Part shown: positions 8,727 to 17,708 of the stretch, in pieces
Numbering within the stretch: the stretch's first letter is position 1
Layout of the letters: each line of letters starts with the position of its first letter
DNA from: Litorimonas sp049647245
Lineage (GTDB): Bacteria > Pseudomonadota > Alphaproteobacteria > Caulobacterales > Maricaulaceae
DNA length: 54,944 nt
Assembly: GCA_049647245.1 (NCBI GenBank)
Contig: JBARXH010000047.1
Span: 1-54,944, forward strand
Direction: 5' to 3'
The notes under the pieces: generated by a model
Told to the model about the DNA's origin: nothing
Seen by the model: only the letters and a program-made list of their open reading frames with translations
Database searches by the model: none
Program-made: the position numbers and the translations under genes

Positions 8727-10937
8727 TCAGCTTTCCATCGCCGTCCGGGTCCGGTCGGCGGCGACCACATAGGTGGAAGTGCGCAAGGCGGCAATGATCG
8801 CGAGAAGATGCCTGTTGTCGCGGACCTCGAGGTCCAGCAGCATATCGAAGAAGGCCGGGCTGCGCCGCAAGGTCTTGATGTTAATCAGGTTTCCGCTGTT
8901 CTCGCCGATGATCCGCGTCACGTCGGCCAGTGCGCCGGGCACATGCTCGACCGTCGCCGTGATCCGGGCCGTGGACGCCGCCATGGACGCCGCACGCCGC
9001 CATCCCAGATCGATCCAGTCGTCGGGGTCCGATTCGTGCGCCGCCAGCTCCTCGCAATCGATGGTGTGGACATCGATACCGCCCTGATCGGACTGCACAC
9101 CGATGATCCTGTCGCCCGGGATCGGCGAACAGCAGGGTTTCAGGTGCAGGCCGATTCCCCCGCGTAGGCCCTCGCCCTTGATGTAGAGCCGTGCCGTGCG
9201 GTCTTCGATCAGGTCGCGGTTGGCCATTTCCGTATCCGGGTCGCGGTCCTTCAGCGCGGGGAAGACAGCCGTGATGAAGTTGTTCATGGACAGGTCGCCC
9301 CGCCCCAGTTGTTCATAGATGTCGTCGGGCGTGGACAGGTCCATGCGCTTGACGACGTCCTCCAGGGCCTTCTCCGTGAAGGTCTGGCCTTCGCGGGAGA
9401 AAGCGTGTTCGGCCAGCATGGCGCCGATGCGGCGGAACTCCTCGGTCTCGCCGTCACGGCTGAGGCGTCGCAGCGCCGAGCGGGCCTTGCCCGTCGTCAC
9501 CATGCTTTCCCAGTCCTCCGGCGCTTCCGGGGTGCCGCCCCGCACGATCTTGACCACGTCCCCGTTCTCGAGCCGGGTTCGCAGGGGCACGCCGCGGCCG
9601 TTGACGACCGCTCCGATGCAGGTGTCGCCCACCTTGGTGTGGACGGCGTAGGCGAAGTCGAGCGGCGTCGCCCCACGCGGCAGGGAAATCAGGTCGCCCT
9701 TGGGCGTAAAGGTGAAGACCTGGTCGGCAAACATTTCAAGCTTGGCGTGTTCGAGAAACTCGGCCGCGTCGCCGCTCTGCTCCATCATCTCCACCAGCGG
9801 GCGAATGCGACGCAGCGGGTCGCCGCCAGAGGCTTGCGCCCTTTCGGGATCGTAGGCGTAGCTTTCGTCCTTGTAGGCCCAGTGCGCGGCCACGCCGCGT
9901 TCGGCGACGTCTTCCATGCGCTCCGTGCGGATCTGGATTTCGACGCGGCGATTGTCCGGCATGCGGATGGTGGTGTGAAGCGAGCGGTAGCCGTTCGGCT
10001 TGGGCACGCTGATGAAGTCTCGGAAGCGCGCCGGAACAGCCCGGAACTCCTGATGGAGAATGCCCATCACGCGGTAGCAGTCCGACACATCCTCCGTGAG
10101 AATACGGAAGGCGTACAGATCCGCCACATCGTCGAAGCTGATGTTCTGTCGTTGCAGCTTCCGCCAGATCGCGAAGGGGCGCTTTTCCCGGCCGTAGATG
10201 CGCACGGGAAGCCCGATCCGGTCGAACAGGTCGCGCAGGGCCGTCGAGACCTCGCTGATGGCTTCCCCTTGAGTCTCGCGCCAGTCTTCGAGACGCCGCA
10301 TGATACCTTCATAGGCCGCTTCGTTCAGATGGCGGAACGACAGGTCCTCCAGCTCCGAGCAGATGCGGTCCACTCCGATGCGGCGGGCCAGCGGGGCATA
10401 GATATCGAGGGTCTCGCGCGCGATCCGTTCCCTAGAGCTTTTCTTGGGGTGGTATTGCAGCGTCCGCATATTGTGCAGCCGGTCGCAGAGCTTGACCAGC
10501 AGGACGCGGACGTCCTTGCTCATGGCAAGAACGAACTTCTGGAAATTTTCGGCTTGCGCCCGCTCCCGCGTGGCCGAGGGCGACAGTTCCAGCTGGGACA
10601 GCTTGGTTACCCCGTCTACAAGTTCGGCGATCTCCTCGGTGAACATCGATGCCAGCTGTTCGCGGGTCGTGTCCGTGTCCTCCAGCACGTCGTGAAGCAG
10701 CGCCGTGCAGATGGAGGCGACGTCGAGGTGCAGGTTGGCGAGAATGCCCGCCACCTCGATCGGGTGGGCGAAATAGGGATCACCGCTGTGGCGCTTCTGC
10801 GATCCGTGCGCCTGGACCGTGAAGATGTAGGCCTTGTTGATGAGCGACTCGTCGGCTGACGGGTCGTAGGCCTTGACCCGCTCCACCAACTCGAACTGAC
10901 GCAAATAGCTCTGCTGCGTGCTGTGAGGCGCGGGCAT
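8727..10937 (-). CDS. rsh: Bifunctional (p)ppGpp synthetase/hydrolase, RSH family
   Basis: Long RelA/SpoT homologue controlling the stringent response. The N-terminal HD hydrolase has HPIEVAGIL, LLHDVLEDTD and DRLHNMRTLQY. The synthetase follows with GYRSLHTTIRM, VEIQIRTERM and VAAHWAYKDE. Then come a TGS domain (VFTFTPKGDLISLP), a helical region and a C-terminal ACT domain. Both catalytic regions keep their motifs, so it is likely bifunctional, as the single RSH of most Alphaproteobacteria is. The start is uncertain: I use the ATG giving MPAPHSTQQ (736 aa); a GTG at 10958 is the alternative. A terminator hairpin for rpoZ lies about 50 nt upstream. Confidence 0.94.
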   Translation of the reverse strand: MPAPHSTQQSYLRQFELVERVKAYDPSADESLINKAYIFTVQAHGSQKRHSGDPYFAHPIEVAGILANLHLDVASICTALLHDVLEDTDTTREQLASMFTEEIAELVDGVTKLSQLELSPSATRERAQAENFQKFVLAMSKDVRVLLVKLCDRLHNMRTLQYHPKKSSRERIARETLDIYAPLARRIGVDRICSELEDLSFRHLNEAAYEGIMRRLEDWRETQGEAISEVSTALRDLFDRIGLPVRIYGREKRPFAIWRKLQRQNISFDDVADLYAFRILTEDVSDCYRVMGILHQEFRAVPARFRDFISVPKPNGYRSLHTTIRMPDNRRVEIQIRTERMEDVAERGVAAHWAYKDESYAYDPERAQASGGDPLRRIRPLVEMMEQSGDAAEFLEHAKLEMFADQVFTFTPKGDLISLPRGATPLDFAYAVHTKVGDTCIGAVVNGRGVPLRTRLENGDVVKIVRGGTPEAPEDWESMVTTGKARSALRRLSRDGETEEFRRIGAMLAEHAFSREGQTFTEKALEDVVKRMDLSTPDDIYEQLGRGDLSMNNFITAVFPALKDRDPDTEMANRDLIEDRTARLYIKGEGLRGGIGLHLKPCCSPIPGDRIIGVQSDQGGIDVHTIDCEELAAHESDPDDWIDLGWRRAASMAASTARITATVEHVPGALADVTRIIGENSGNLINIKTLRRSPAFFDMLLDLEVRDNRHLLAIIAALRTSTYVVAADRTRTAMES

Positions 10938-10985
10938 GATGGGTGTGTGGTCGTTCACGGCTCCGATATAGCCATGCGAATATGC

Positions 10986-11014
10986 AAAAGCCACCGGGAC
11001 AGGCCGATGGCTTT
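10986..11014 (-). terminator. Probable terminator after rpoZ
   Basis: Imperfect inverted repeat with 7 bp outer arms (10987-10993 with 11008-11014) and a 3 bp inner extension across one mismatch. On the minus strand it is followed by a short T run. It sits 28 nt after the rpoZ stop and before rsh, so rsh probably also has its own promoter or relies on readthrough. Confidence 0.5.
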
Positions 11015-11041
11015 CATGAATTCGTCGATGTGCGGCCTGTA

Positions 11042-11416
11042 CTAGAAGCGGGTCGAGCTGTCATTGTCGCGGTCGCCTTGCAGCGCACGGAGCAGGTCGG
11101 CTTCGCTCATTTCCTTCGGCTGGCTGTCGCCCTGCTCGATGGCAAGGACCGGTGCCTGCTCTTCGGCTTCTTCCGGCATGTCGTCATCCGTGATGACACG
11201 CTGCAGGTTGGAGACGAGGCTTTCGCGCAGGTCTTCCAGTTCCAGATTGCCTTCGGCAAGTTCGCGGAGTGCCACGACGGGCGTCTTGTCATTATCGCGG
11301 TCCACGGTCAGCCCGGCGCCGGCCGAGATATTGCGGGAGCGATGGGAGGCGAGAAGCACGAGATCGAACCGGTTCGGGATTTTCTCGACGCAATCTTCAA
11401 CGGTAACGCGGGCCAT
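11042..11416 (-). CDS. rpoZ: RNA polymerase omega subunit
   Basis: Small RNA polymerase subunit that aids beta' folding and is part of a ppGpp site in proteobacteria. The N-terminus MARVTVEDCVEKIPNRFDLV and the following LLASHRSRNIS are the omega signature. The 124-residue length includes an acidic Glu/Asp-rich tail common in alphaproteobacterial omega. Directly upstream of rsh, the conserved order. It ends in TAG. Confidence 0.95.
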   Translation of the reverse strand: MARVTVEDCVEKIPNRFDLVLLASHRSRNISAGAGLTVDRDNDKTPVVALRELAEGNLELEDLRESLVSNLQRVITDDDMPEEAEEQAPVLAIEQGDSQPKEMSEADLLRALQGDRDNDSSTRF

Positions 11417-11503
11417 GGGGACTCACAGAAGCGGGTGGGAAAGACGCGGCACTTAGTCCCGGATTGCCGTAAACGCAAGCGCGACGGTCAGGTCCGGCCG
11501 AGA

Positions 11504-13945
11504 TCAGGAAATGACCTCGAACAGCTCCGGGGCCGCTCCTGCGGGGTCGGCGACGCGGGGGAGATAGCAGCTGACGCGCGTGCCCTCCCCTTCCTCGCTA
11601 TGCAGCTCCACCCAGCCGCCATGCTGGTCGATGATCCGCTGAACGAGGGTCAGGCCCAGCCCGACGCCGCCGCGAGAGCTTTCGAAGCTTTCGAACACGC
11701 TGGCCTGCCGGTCGATGGGAATACCGACGCCCGTATCGTTGACCCAGATGCGCACACCGCCCGCGGCCGAGCGTTCCGCCCCCAGCTCGATCAGACCGCC
11801 CGGCTTCGTGAAGCGGAGCGCATTGGTCAAAAGATTGTAGACGACTTGCTTCAGACGCGTCTCGTCCGCCCGGACCGTGCCGATACCGGGGTTGCAATTC
11901 AGCTCCAGCGTAACCCGCGTGTCCTCCGCCTTGGTCGCGACATAGTCGAGCGCGTGGTCGAGCAGGCTGTAGATCTCCGCATCGCCATATTCGAGGTCCA
12001 GCTTGTCCGCATTGATGGCGGCGATATCGAGAATGTCGTCGATCGCCTTGGCGAGATCCTCCGACGCGCTCTGGATGGCGAACACATATTCGCTCTGCTT
12101 GTCGTTCATCTCGCCCGCCCCGCCATTCTGGAGGAAGTCCGAATAGCCCGCAATGGTCGTGAGCGGGGTTCGCAGCTGATAGGAGACATGGCCGACGAAC
12201 TCGCTTTTCATCCGGTCGGCCTCTTCGAGGGCTTCGGCCCGTTCGGTCAACGCGCGCTGGGTGCGTCGGGACGCCGTCACATCGTCCCAGGCGATCAGGG
12301 TCGCCCCGTCCGGCAGCGGCCGCGACAGATAGGACAGGATACGGTCGTCCGAGCAGGTCAGCTCGCCCTTCACTTCGCGGCGGATGTCCGGATCGGGATC
12401 GGTGGACCGCGCCTTCAGGTCCGACCAGAAGTCGCTATTGTGGTAGAGCGGCATGCACATTTCGATGATCTCGGAAAAGCGCGGCTGATCCTTCAGATCG
12501 TCCTCGGACAGCTTCCACATCCGCGTGAAGGCGGCATTGTGGAGGCGAAGCCGCCCGTCCGTGCCGAACACGGCGATGCCTTCCGTCAGCCGGTCCAGCG
12601 TGGCGCGCTGCACGTTGATGAGCGTGCCGAGCTTGCTTTTCAGCGTCATCTTGTCGGTCATGTCGGAGAACAGCACGGTGATGCCGCCCTCCGCGTCGCG
12701 CATCCGCACGACCCTGTAGAGATTGCCGTTGGGAAGCCCCCACGTCTCCTCCGGCACTTCGGCGGGCCAGTCCGTATAGCGAGCCAGCTCCGTGCGCTTC
12801 CATTCCCGGTAGTCCGACTGCTGCGGCAGCTGTTCGGTCTCGCGCAACCGGTCCAGCAGCTGGGAGTGGCTGGGCCCGCCCTTCAACCAGGCCGTGTCGA
12901 GCTTGAAGAGCTGCGTGAAGGCGGGGTTGAAACTGCGCAGTGTCTGGTCCGCATCAAAGGATATTACCGCTTCGCCGGTCTTGCCCAGCCAGCTTTCATG
13001 CGCGGCCACATGGCTGTCGAGCATCCGGCGGAGCGTTTCCGCCTCGGACGCATCCATGGCGACGCCCGCCACGCCGCCGCTGACGGGGAACAGGTCGATG
13101 CGCATGGACATGCGCTGGCCGGACCCCGTAACGATGGGACGCACCGCCCGGCTGGGGTCGCCCGTTTCCAGAACATGCATCGCTTCGGCTTCAGTGGCTG
13201 GGTCGAGATGGAGCTGCCGATCGATCACGTCCTGCAAATCCGTGCCGCCGACCGCCCGGACGTAGACCGGGTTGGCCCAGTTGATCTTTCGCGTGCTGGA
13301 CAGGCGCCAGACGGGGTGCGGCGCACGGCTCATCATTTCGACAAAAGCCACCGGGTCGGTCTCAGCCGTGGACCGGGCCGCCTCCATGCGGGAAATGGCG
13401 TCTCGCTCGTCCTCGCCGCGGATGGAAGCGTCCTGGATCCAGAGCACGATCTGGCGTCCGGCGACGCGGCCGTCCACTTCGATCAGTTCGTCGCCCGGAA
13501 GGACGATGGAGGTGGAAAAGGCTTCGCCGTTGCTTCGCAGCCCCGCCAGAAGCGTACGAAGCGTCGAGCCGTTCTCCGCCGTATCGAGATCGGCGAGGCC
13601 CGACAGGATGCGCATGGCCAGGTCGGACCGTCCCGTGCCTTCGGAATAGCGCATGACGGAGGCGAGCGCGGCGGGACTCCCCAACACCCGGGGCTTTCCG
13701 AAATCGCCGTCCGCATCGGCCGCGCTGAAGGCTTCTGGCCAGACAAGCAGGAGGCCGGGATAGGCTCCGAACACGGCGTCGTAGCCACCGACCTGCTGGT
13801 CGAGGTCTCGCGCGCGCACTTTCCACTGGCCTTCCGACCGGCCGACACGGCGCAGGAGCGCGACCATGAGCACGGCCATGATCACGGCAAGGCCAACCGC
13901 AACACTGGTCACGGCCATCATCAGATTCGATGCAAGCACAGGCAC
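11504..13945 (-). CDS. divL: DivL-like multi-PAS pseudo-histidine kinase
   Basis: Membrane-anchored sensor with a short N-terminal hydrophobic segment (about residues 5-30), several PAS-like repeats and a HisKA/HATPase tail. The H-box reads HVSYQLRTPL: Tyr, near residue 589, replaces the phospho-accepting His. This is the hallmark of Caulobacter DivL, which steers CckA and CtrA through DivK binding. ATP-binding boxes look kept (NLLTNALRFTKPGG, NDTGVGIP, GGVGLGLTLV). At 813 residues it is slightly longer than the Caulobacter protein (769). The start at 13945 is a GTG; nearby internal GTG/ATG starts are possible. It lies 106 nt downstream of glmM. An ordinary PAS kinase is excluded only by the Tyr. 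Confidence 0.87.
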   Translation of the reverse strand: MPVLASNLMMAVTSVAVGLAVIMAVLMVALLRRVGRSEGQWKVRARDLDQQVGGYDAVFGAYPGLLLVWPEAFSAADADGDFGKPRVLGSPAALASVMRYSEGTGRSDLAMRILSGLADLDTAENGSTLRTLLAGLRSNGEAFSTSIVLPGDELIEVDGRVAGRQIVLWIQDASIRGEDERDAISRMEAARSTAETDPVAFVEMMSRAPHPVWRLSSTRKINWANPVYVRAVGGTDLQDVIDRQLHLDPATEAEAMHVLETGDPSRAVRPIVTGSGQRMSMRIDLFPVSGGVAGVAMDASEAETLRRMLDSHVAAHESWLGKTGEAVISFDADQTLRSFNPAFTQLFKLDTAWLKGGPSHSQLLDRLRETEQLPQQSDYREWKRTELARYTDWPAEVPEETWGLPNGNLYRVVRMRDAEGGITVLFSDMTDKMTLKSKLGTLINVQRATLDRLTEGIAVFGTDGRLRLHNAAFTRMWKLSEDDLKDQPRFSEIIEMCMPLYHNSDFWSDLKARSTDPDPDIRREVKGELTCSDDRILSYLSRPLPDGATLIAWDDVTASRRTQRALTERAEALEEADRMKSEFVGHVSYQLRTPLTTIAGYSDFLQNGGAGEMNDKQSEYVFAIQSASEDLAKAIDDILDIAAINADKLDLEYGDAEIYSLLDHALDYVATKAEDTRVTLELNCNPGIGTVRADETRLKQVVYNLLTNALRFTKPGGLIELGAERSAAGGVRIWVNDTGVGIPIDRQASVFESFESSRGGVGLGLTLVQRIIDQHGGWVELHSEEGEGTRVSCYLPRVADPAGAAPELFEVIS

Positions 13946-14051
13946 GGCGTCGTGCGATCTCCCCGTCTTCCGGTGCCCCCGACTGGCCCCGGCTCAACCC
14001 TTGGGCTCTTCGTTAGACAGGTTGGTGAGGCGTGAAAAGCGCCAAGCGCTG

Positions 14052-15407
14052 TCAGGACGCGGCTTCGGCCACCACGGCACGCAATTCTTCGACCGCATCC
14101 GAAACGGAAGCCGCGTCCAGCCCCTCCGCCATGATGCGGATCAGCGGCTCCGTGCCCGAAGCGCGCACCAGCACTCGGCCCGCATCGCCCAAGCGGGCAT
14201 CGACCTTGGCGATGGCCTCCGTCACGGCAGGCTGCTCCATGGGGGAGGCGCCGGAGTAGCGGACATTGACGAGCTGCTGCGGATAGGGCGTGTAGAGCTG
14301 GAAGTGGTCGGCTGCGTCGCCGTCCGAGCCAGCCATGCTCGCCCCAGCCATGCTCGCCAACGACATGAGCGCGGCAAGACTGCCGTCACCCGTCGGGCCG
14401 TAATCCGTCAATAGAAGATGCCCGGACGGTTCCCCACCGAGATTGGCCCCGGTCTCGGCCATGCGCGCGGCAACGTGGCGGTCGCCGACGGGAGTCCGGT
14501 CCAGCGTGAGGCCGAGCGTCTCGAGATAGCGCTCGAAGCCCAGATTGGACATAACGGTGGACACGACGCGCCCGCCCTTCAATCGGCCCTGGGCGATCCA
14601 GTCCGTGGCCAGCCGCGCCATGACGGCGTCTCCGTCCACGATGCGTCCCTTCGCATCCACCATGATCAACCGGTCCGCATCTCCGTCCAGGGCGATCCCT
14701 GCCTTCGCGCCATGATCCAGGACGGCCTTCGCCAGCGCCTCTGGATGGGTCGACCCGCAGCCCGCATTGATATTGCGACCGTCCGGGTCCGCCCCCATCA
14801 GGACGATGTCGGCATCCAACGCGTCCAAGGCTGCAGGCAGGCTCCGGAACGCAGCGCCATTGGCGCAGTCGACGACGAGACGCAGCCCGTTCAGCGACTC
14901 CTGTCCCGTGGATCGAAAGGCGGCCAGAAGGACTTCGACATAGGCATCGGCGATGCCGTCCACATCCGTCGCTTCGCCCGCCACCGCCGCGTCGGAAATC
15001 CCATCGTCGAAGGCCGTCGTGATCCACGTCTCGATCCGGTCCTGATCCGCGTCGGACACCTTCCGGCCATCCGAACCGAACAGCTTCACGCCATTGTCAT
15101 GCCAGGGGTTGTGGGACGCCGTGATCATGAGGCCCAGATCGGCGTTCAGGTGCGGCACGGCAAACGCGGTCGCCGGGGTCGGCAGAACGCCGATCCGTTT
15201 CACGCCAATGCCCTGGCTCGACAGCCCCCGGATGAGCGCCCTTTCCAGTTCCGGTCCAGACTCGCGCGTATCCCGCCCGATCACGGCGGTGCAGCCCGTG
15301 CCGAAATGCGCGCCGATGGCCCGTGCCATCGCCTCCAGCGAGGCGGGAGACAGCTTTCCCTCACCCGCGCGACCGCGGATGCCGTCCGTTCCAAAATAGC
15401 GTGCCAT
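14052..15407 (-). CDS. glmM: Phosphoglucosamine mutase
   Basis: Converts glucosamine 6-phosphate to glucosamine 1-phosphate for UDP-GlcNAc, hence peptidoglycan and LPS. The N-terminus MARYFGTDGIRGRAGEG is diagnostic. The phosphoserine is S98 in ITASHNPW, the Mg loop is DGDADR, the sugar loop is GGEPSGHLLL, and the phosphate loop is RASGTEPLIR. The 451-residue length is normal. The ATG follows the guanylyltransferase TAG after 2 nt, so the two nucleotide-sugar genes form one unit. Confidence 0.95.
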   Translation of the reverse strand: MARYFGTDGIRGRAGEGKLSPASLEAMARAIGAHFGTGCTAVIGRDTRESGPELERALIRGLSSQGIGVKRIGVLPTPATAFAVPHLNADLGLMITASHNPWHDNGVKLFGSDGRKVSDADQDRIETWITTAFDDGISDAAVAGEATDVDGIADAYVEVLLAAFRSTGQESLNGLRLVVDCANGAAFRSLPAALDALDADIVLMGADPDGRNINAGCGSTHPEALAKAVLDHGAKAGIALDGDADRLIMVDAKGRIVDGDAVMARLATDWIAQGRLKGGRVVSTVMSNLGFERYLETLGLTLDRTPVGDRHVAARMAETGANLGGEPSGHLLLTDYGPTGDGSLAALMSLASMAGASMAGSDGDAADHFQLYTPYPQQLVNVRYSGASPMEQPAVTEAIAKVDARLGDAGRVLVRASGTEPLIRIMAEGLDAASVSDAVEELRAVVAEAAS

Positions 15408-15409
15408 GA

Positions 15410-16462
15410 CTAGAGCCTGTCCGTTCGTCCATCGGACTTCAACTGGGTGACGATCTGCTTGACGTCTTGCGAGGCGTCGAGATTGACGACCAGGACCCGC
15501 CCATCGCGCACGATCACACCCACATTGTCCAGACCGACCAGCGCCACCAGTGGCCCGTCCGTATCGATCAGTCCGCCCATGCTGGCGTGGACATATCCAT
15601 CGCCCCGCACGACGGTTTCTTCGCCGTCCGCATGAAGATCGCGCAAGGCGGAGAAGCTGCCCACGTCTGTCCAGCCCAACTCGCACGGCACCACGGCCCC
15701 GTGTGTGGTGCGTTCCATCAGAGCAATGTCGACGGGTTCGGGCTTGCAGCGCGCAAAGGGTGCGGGGTCGAGCGCGATGACCTTGCCGTCACGGCTCGCC
15801 TTGACGTAGCTCTTCCGCGCCGGGTTGGCGCAGTCGGGCGCGAGGCGCAGCATTTCCTCGATCACGAGCGACGGCTTCAACAGGAAGATGCCGCTGTTCC
15901 AGTGGTAGGTCCCGCTGGCGAGATAGTCTTGCGCCGTCGCCGCGTCGGGCTTTTCGCGGAAGCTGGCGATCTCGAACGCGCGCTCGCTCAACGCCTCACC
16001 CTGCTGAATGTAACCGAATCCGGTCGCCGGATGATCCGGCGTCATTCCGAACGTCACATGCCGCCCGCCAGCCGCGACATCCGCGCCGGCCCGGATGGCG
16101 TCGAGAAATGCGCCTGGCTTCTCGATGACATGGTCGGCGGCCGCAAGCAGCAACAGCGTCTCCGGGCCAAGCGATAGCGCGTGGAGTGCGGCCACCATGG
16201 CGCAGGGTCCCGTGTTGCGGCCTTCCGGCTCGACGATGATCGCGGAATAGTCTTCGATCTGTGCCTGAATGGCGGCCACGTGTGACGCATTGCAGATGAA
16301 GGCAGGCGGCAGGAACCCGTCCGCCACCGTCCGGGCCGCCGTGTCTTGGATCATGGTCCGTTCGCTTGCCAAAGGCAGGAACTGCTTGGCGGCGGCTTCG
16401 CGCGACAGGGGCCAGAGGCGGCTGCCCGCACCGCCACTCATGATGACCGGAAGGATCTGCAT
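15410..16462 (-). CDS. manC: Mannose-1-phosphate guanylyltransferase
   Basis: Makes GDP-mannose from GTP and mannose 1-phosphate for surface polysaccharide. The nucleotidyltransferase signature MSGGAGSRLWPLSR lies at about residues 8-21, with the active lysine region KQFLPL. Further family segments are EPEGRNTGPC and SFREKPD. At about 350 residues it holds only the pyrophosphorylase domain; the C-terminal cupin isomerase domain of bifunctional ManC/AlgA is missing. I chose the ATG giving MQILPVIMSGG; an upstream in-frame start would add 10 residues and nearly reach the preceding gene. Confidence 0.88.
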   Translation of the reverse strand: MQILPVIMSGGAGSRLWPLSREAAAKQFLPLASERTMIQDTAARTVADGFLPPAFICNASHVAAIQAQIEDYSAIIVEPEGRNTGPCAMVAALHALSLGPETLLLLAAADHVIEKPGAFLDAIRAGADVAAGGRHVTFGMTPDHPATGFGYIQQGEALSERAFEIASFREKPDAATAQDYLASGTYHWNSGIFLLKPSLVIEEMLRLAPDCANPARKSYVKASRDGKVIALDPAPFARCKPEPVDIALMERTTHGAVVPCELGWTDVGSFSALRDLHADGEETVVRGDGYVHASMGGLIDTDGPLVALVGLDNVGVIVRDGRVLVVNLDASQDVKQIVTQLKSDGRTDRL

Positions 16463-16472
16463 GGAGGAAGCC

Positions 16473-16886
16473 TTAGCCGCCCAGCGTGACATCGCCTAGG
16501 CGGTATCGGACGAGCACCCGGCAATCGGTCAGGCTGCCGCTCTCCGGCGGCTGGAAACGCCATTCGCGCGCGGCGCGTTCCGCCGACCGTTCGAACATGC
16601 CGACAGGCAAGGCGCGCTCGGCATCTGCGGCGGCGATGGTGCCGTCTTCGGCCACGTCGAGCCGAAGCAGGACCCAACCCTGACGGCCTGTCCGGAAGGC
16701 GCGCGACGGATAGTCCGGCAGGTCCAGCCGGATCGCGGCGAGGCTTTCACCACCGATGCAATCGTCCGGATCGGCGTAACCCTTCACGTAGGGGTCGGGC
16801 GGATATTCGCTTTGCGGCGTGAAGACCGAGGAAGACGCGCATCCGGCTGCAAAACCGCAAGCCGCGAGGAGCAGGAGCGCCCTCAC
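16473..16886 (-). CDS. TonB C-terminal-domain lipoprotein
   Basis: Predicted 137-residue exported lipoprotein. The N-terminus MRALLLLAACGFAAGC is a short signal with lipobox AAGC. The rest resembles a TonB C-terminal domain (LDLPDYPSRAFRTGRQGWVLLRL, then DAERALPVGMFERSAERAAREW). It lacks the N-terminal membrane helix and Pro-rich linker of true TonB, so energy transduction is doubtful. The GTG start overlaps the HPr stop (GTGA), so it is translationally coupled to ptsH. The next gene downstream is the guanylyltransferase. The role is unknown. Confidence 0.7.
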   Translation of the reverse strand: MRALLLLAACGFAAGCASSSVFTPQSEYPPDPYVKGYADPDDCIGGESLAAIRLDLPDYPSRAFRTGRQGWVLLRLDVAEDGTIAAADAERALPVGMFERSAERAAREWRFQPPESGSLTDCRVLVRYRLGDVTLGG

Positions 16887-17206
16887 TCCCCTTCCCCGAA
16901 CCGGTCTTCGACCAGCGCGCTGAGCGCGGCGATGACCGGCTTCGCGTCCTTGCCCTGTGCGGTAATGGTGATGTTCTCGCCGCAGGCCGCACCGAGCAGC
17001 AAAAGCTCCATCACGCTGTCGGCTTCGACGGTTTCGGCGCACACGTCATTGTGGCTGCGGATCCAGACGCGCGCATCATGCTGGCCCACCACATCCATCA
17101 CCTTGTTGGAAGCCCGCGCGTGAAGGCCGCGCATGTTGCGCAGCTCCACCGTGGCCGTCGCGGACGGAAGGTCGCCGGCGTCCGGAATGCCGCAGCCCAG
17201 ATCCAT
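16883..17206 (-). CDS. ptsH: Phosphocarrier protein HPr
   Basis: Small phosphotransfer protein of the PTS, here probably of the regulatory nitrogen-type branch of Alphaproteobacteria. The phospho-histidine is H29 in NMRGLHARASNKV; the regulatory-serine region reads VEADSVMELLLLGAACG. The 107-residue protein has an N-terminal extension of about 15 residues. Start chosen at the ATG 7 nt after the EIIA stop. No enzyme I gene is in the window. Confidence 0.93.
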   Translation of the reverse strand: MDLGCGIPDAGDLPSATATVELRNMRGLHARASNKVMDVVGQHDARVWIRSHNDVCAETVEADSVMELLLLGAACGENITITAQGKDAKPVIAALSALVEDRFGEGE

Positions 17207-17213
17207 GCGGGCT

Positions 17214-17618
17214 TCAGCCTTCCCCAGCAAGAATACGCGAGGCGATGGCGATGTAGCGCTGGCCGGCATCCTTGGCCTTCTGCGCCGCCTCCGACAGGCT
17301 CGCCGTGCGGCGGGCCTCGGCCAGCTTGATCAGCATGGGAAGGTTAACCCCGGCCAGGACCTCCACCTTGTCTTCCCGCAGCATGGAAATGGCGAGGTTG
17401 GACGGCGTGCCGCCGAACATGTCGGTCAGCAGGATGACGCCGCGTCCGGCCTCGACCGTGTCCACGGCCTTTCGAATGTCGTCGCGGCGGCGCTCTATGT
17501 CGTCGTCGGGACCGATGCAGATGGTTTCGATCGCCTCCTGCGGGCCGACCACATGTTCCGTCGCGCGCTTCAGCTCGATCGCAAGCTCGCCGTGGGTGAC
17601 GATGACCAATCCGATCAT
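17214..17618 (-). CDS. PTS EIIA component, mannose family
   Basis: Cytosolic phosphoacceptor of the mannose/sorbose EIIA fold. The phospho-histidine is H9 in MIGLVIVTHGELA, and the family motif GVILLTDMFGGTPSNLA is near residue 61. No EIIB, EIIC or EIID gene is nearby, so it is most likely regulatory rather than a sugar transporter. In many Alphaproteobacteria this gene follows chvG and hprK. Here the 90 nt gap to chvG has no hprK. Confidence 0.92.
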   Translation of the reverse strand: MIGLVIVTHGELAIELKRATEHVVGPQEAIETICIGPDDDIERRRDDIRKAVDTVEAGRGVILLTDMFGGTPSNLAISMLREDKVEVLAGVNLPMLIKLAEARRTASLSEAAQKAKDAGQRYIAIASRILAGEG

Positions 17619-17708
17619 GAAACAGTCCCGAAAATCATCCCTCGCCTAAAACCGGAATTGCACGGGTCGTAAAGAGGTTTTTCGCTCCTCAACTGCGCAT
17701 GGACGGAC

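Noticed and set aside
10943..14035. A plus-strand open frame of about 1030 codons
   Set aside because: It is antisense to the rsh 5' region, rpoZ and divL, which have clear family motifs. It has no domain character; long antisense frames are common in GC-rich DNA.
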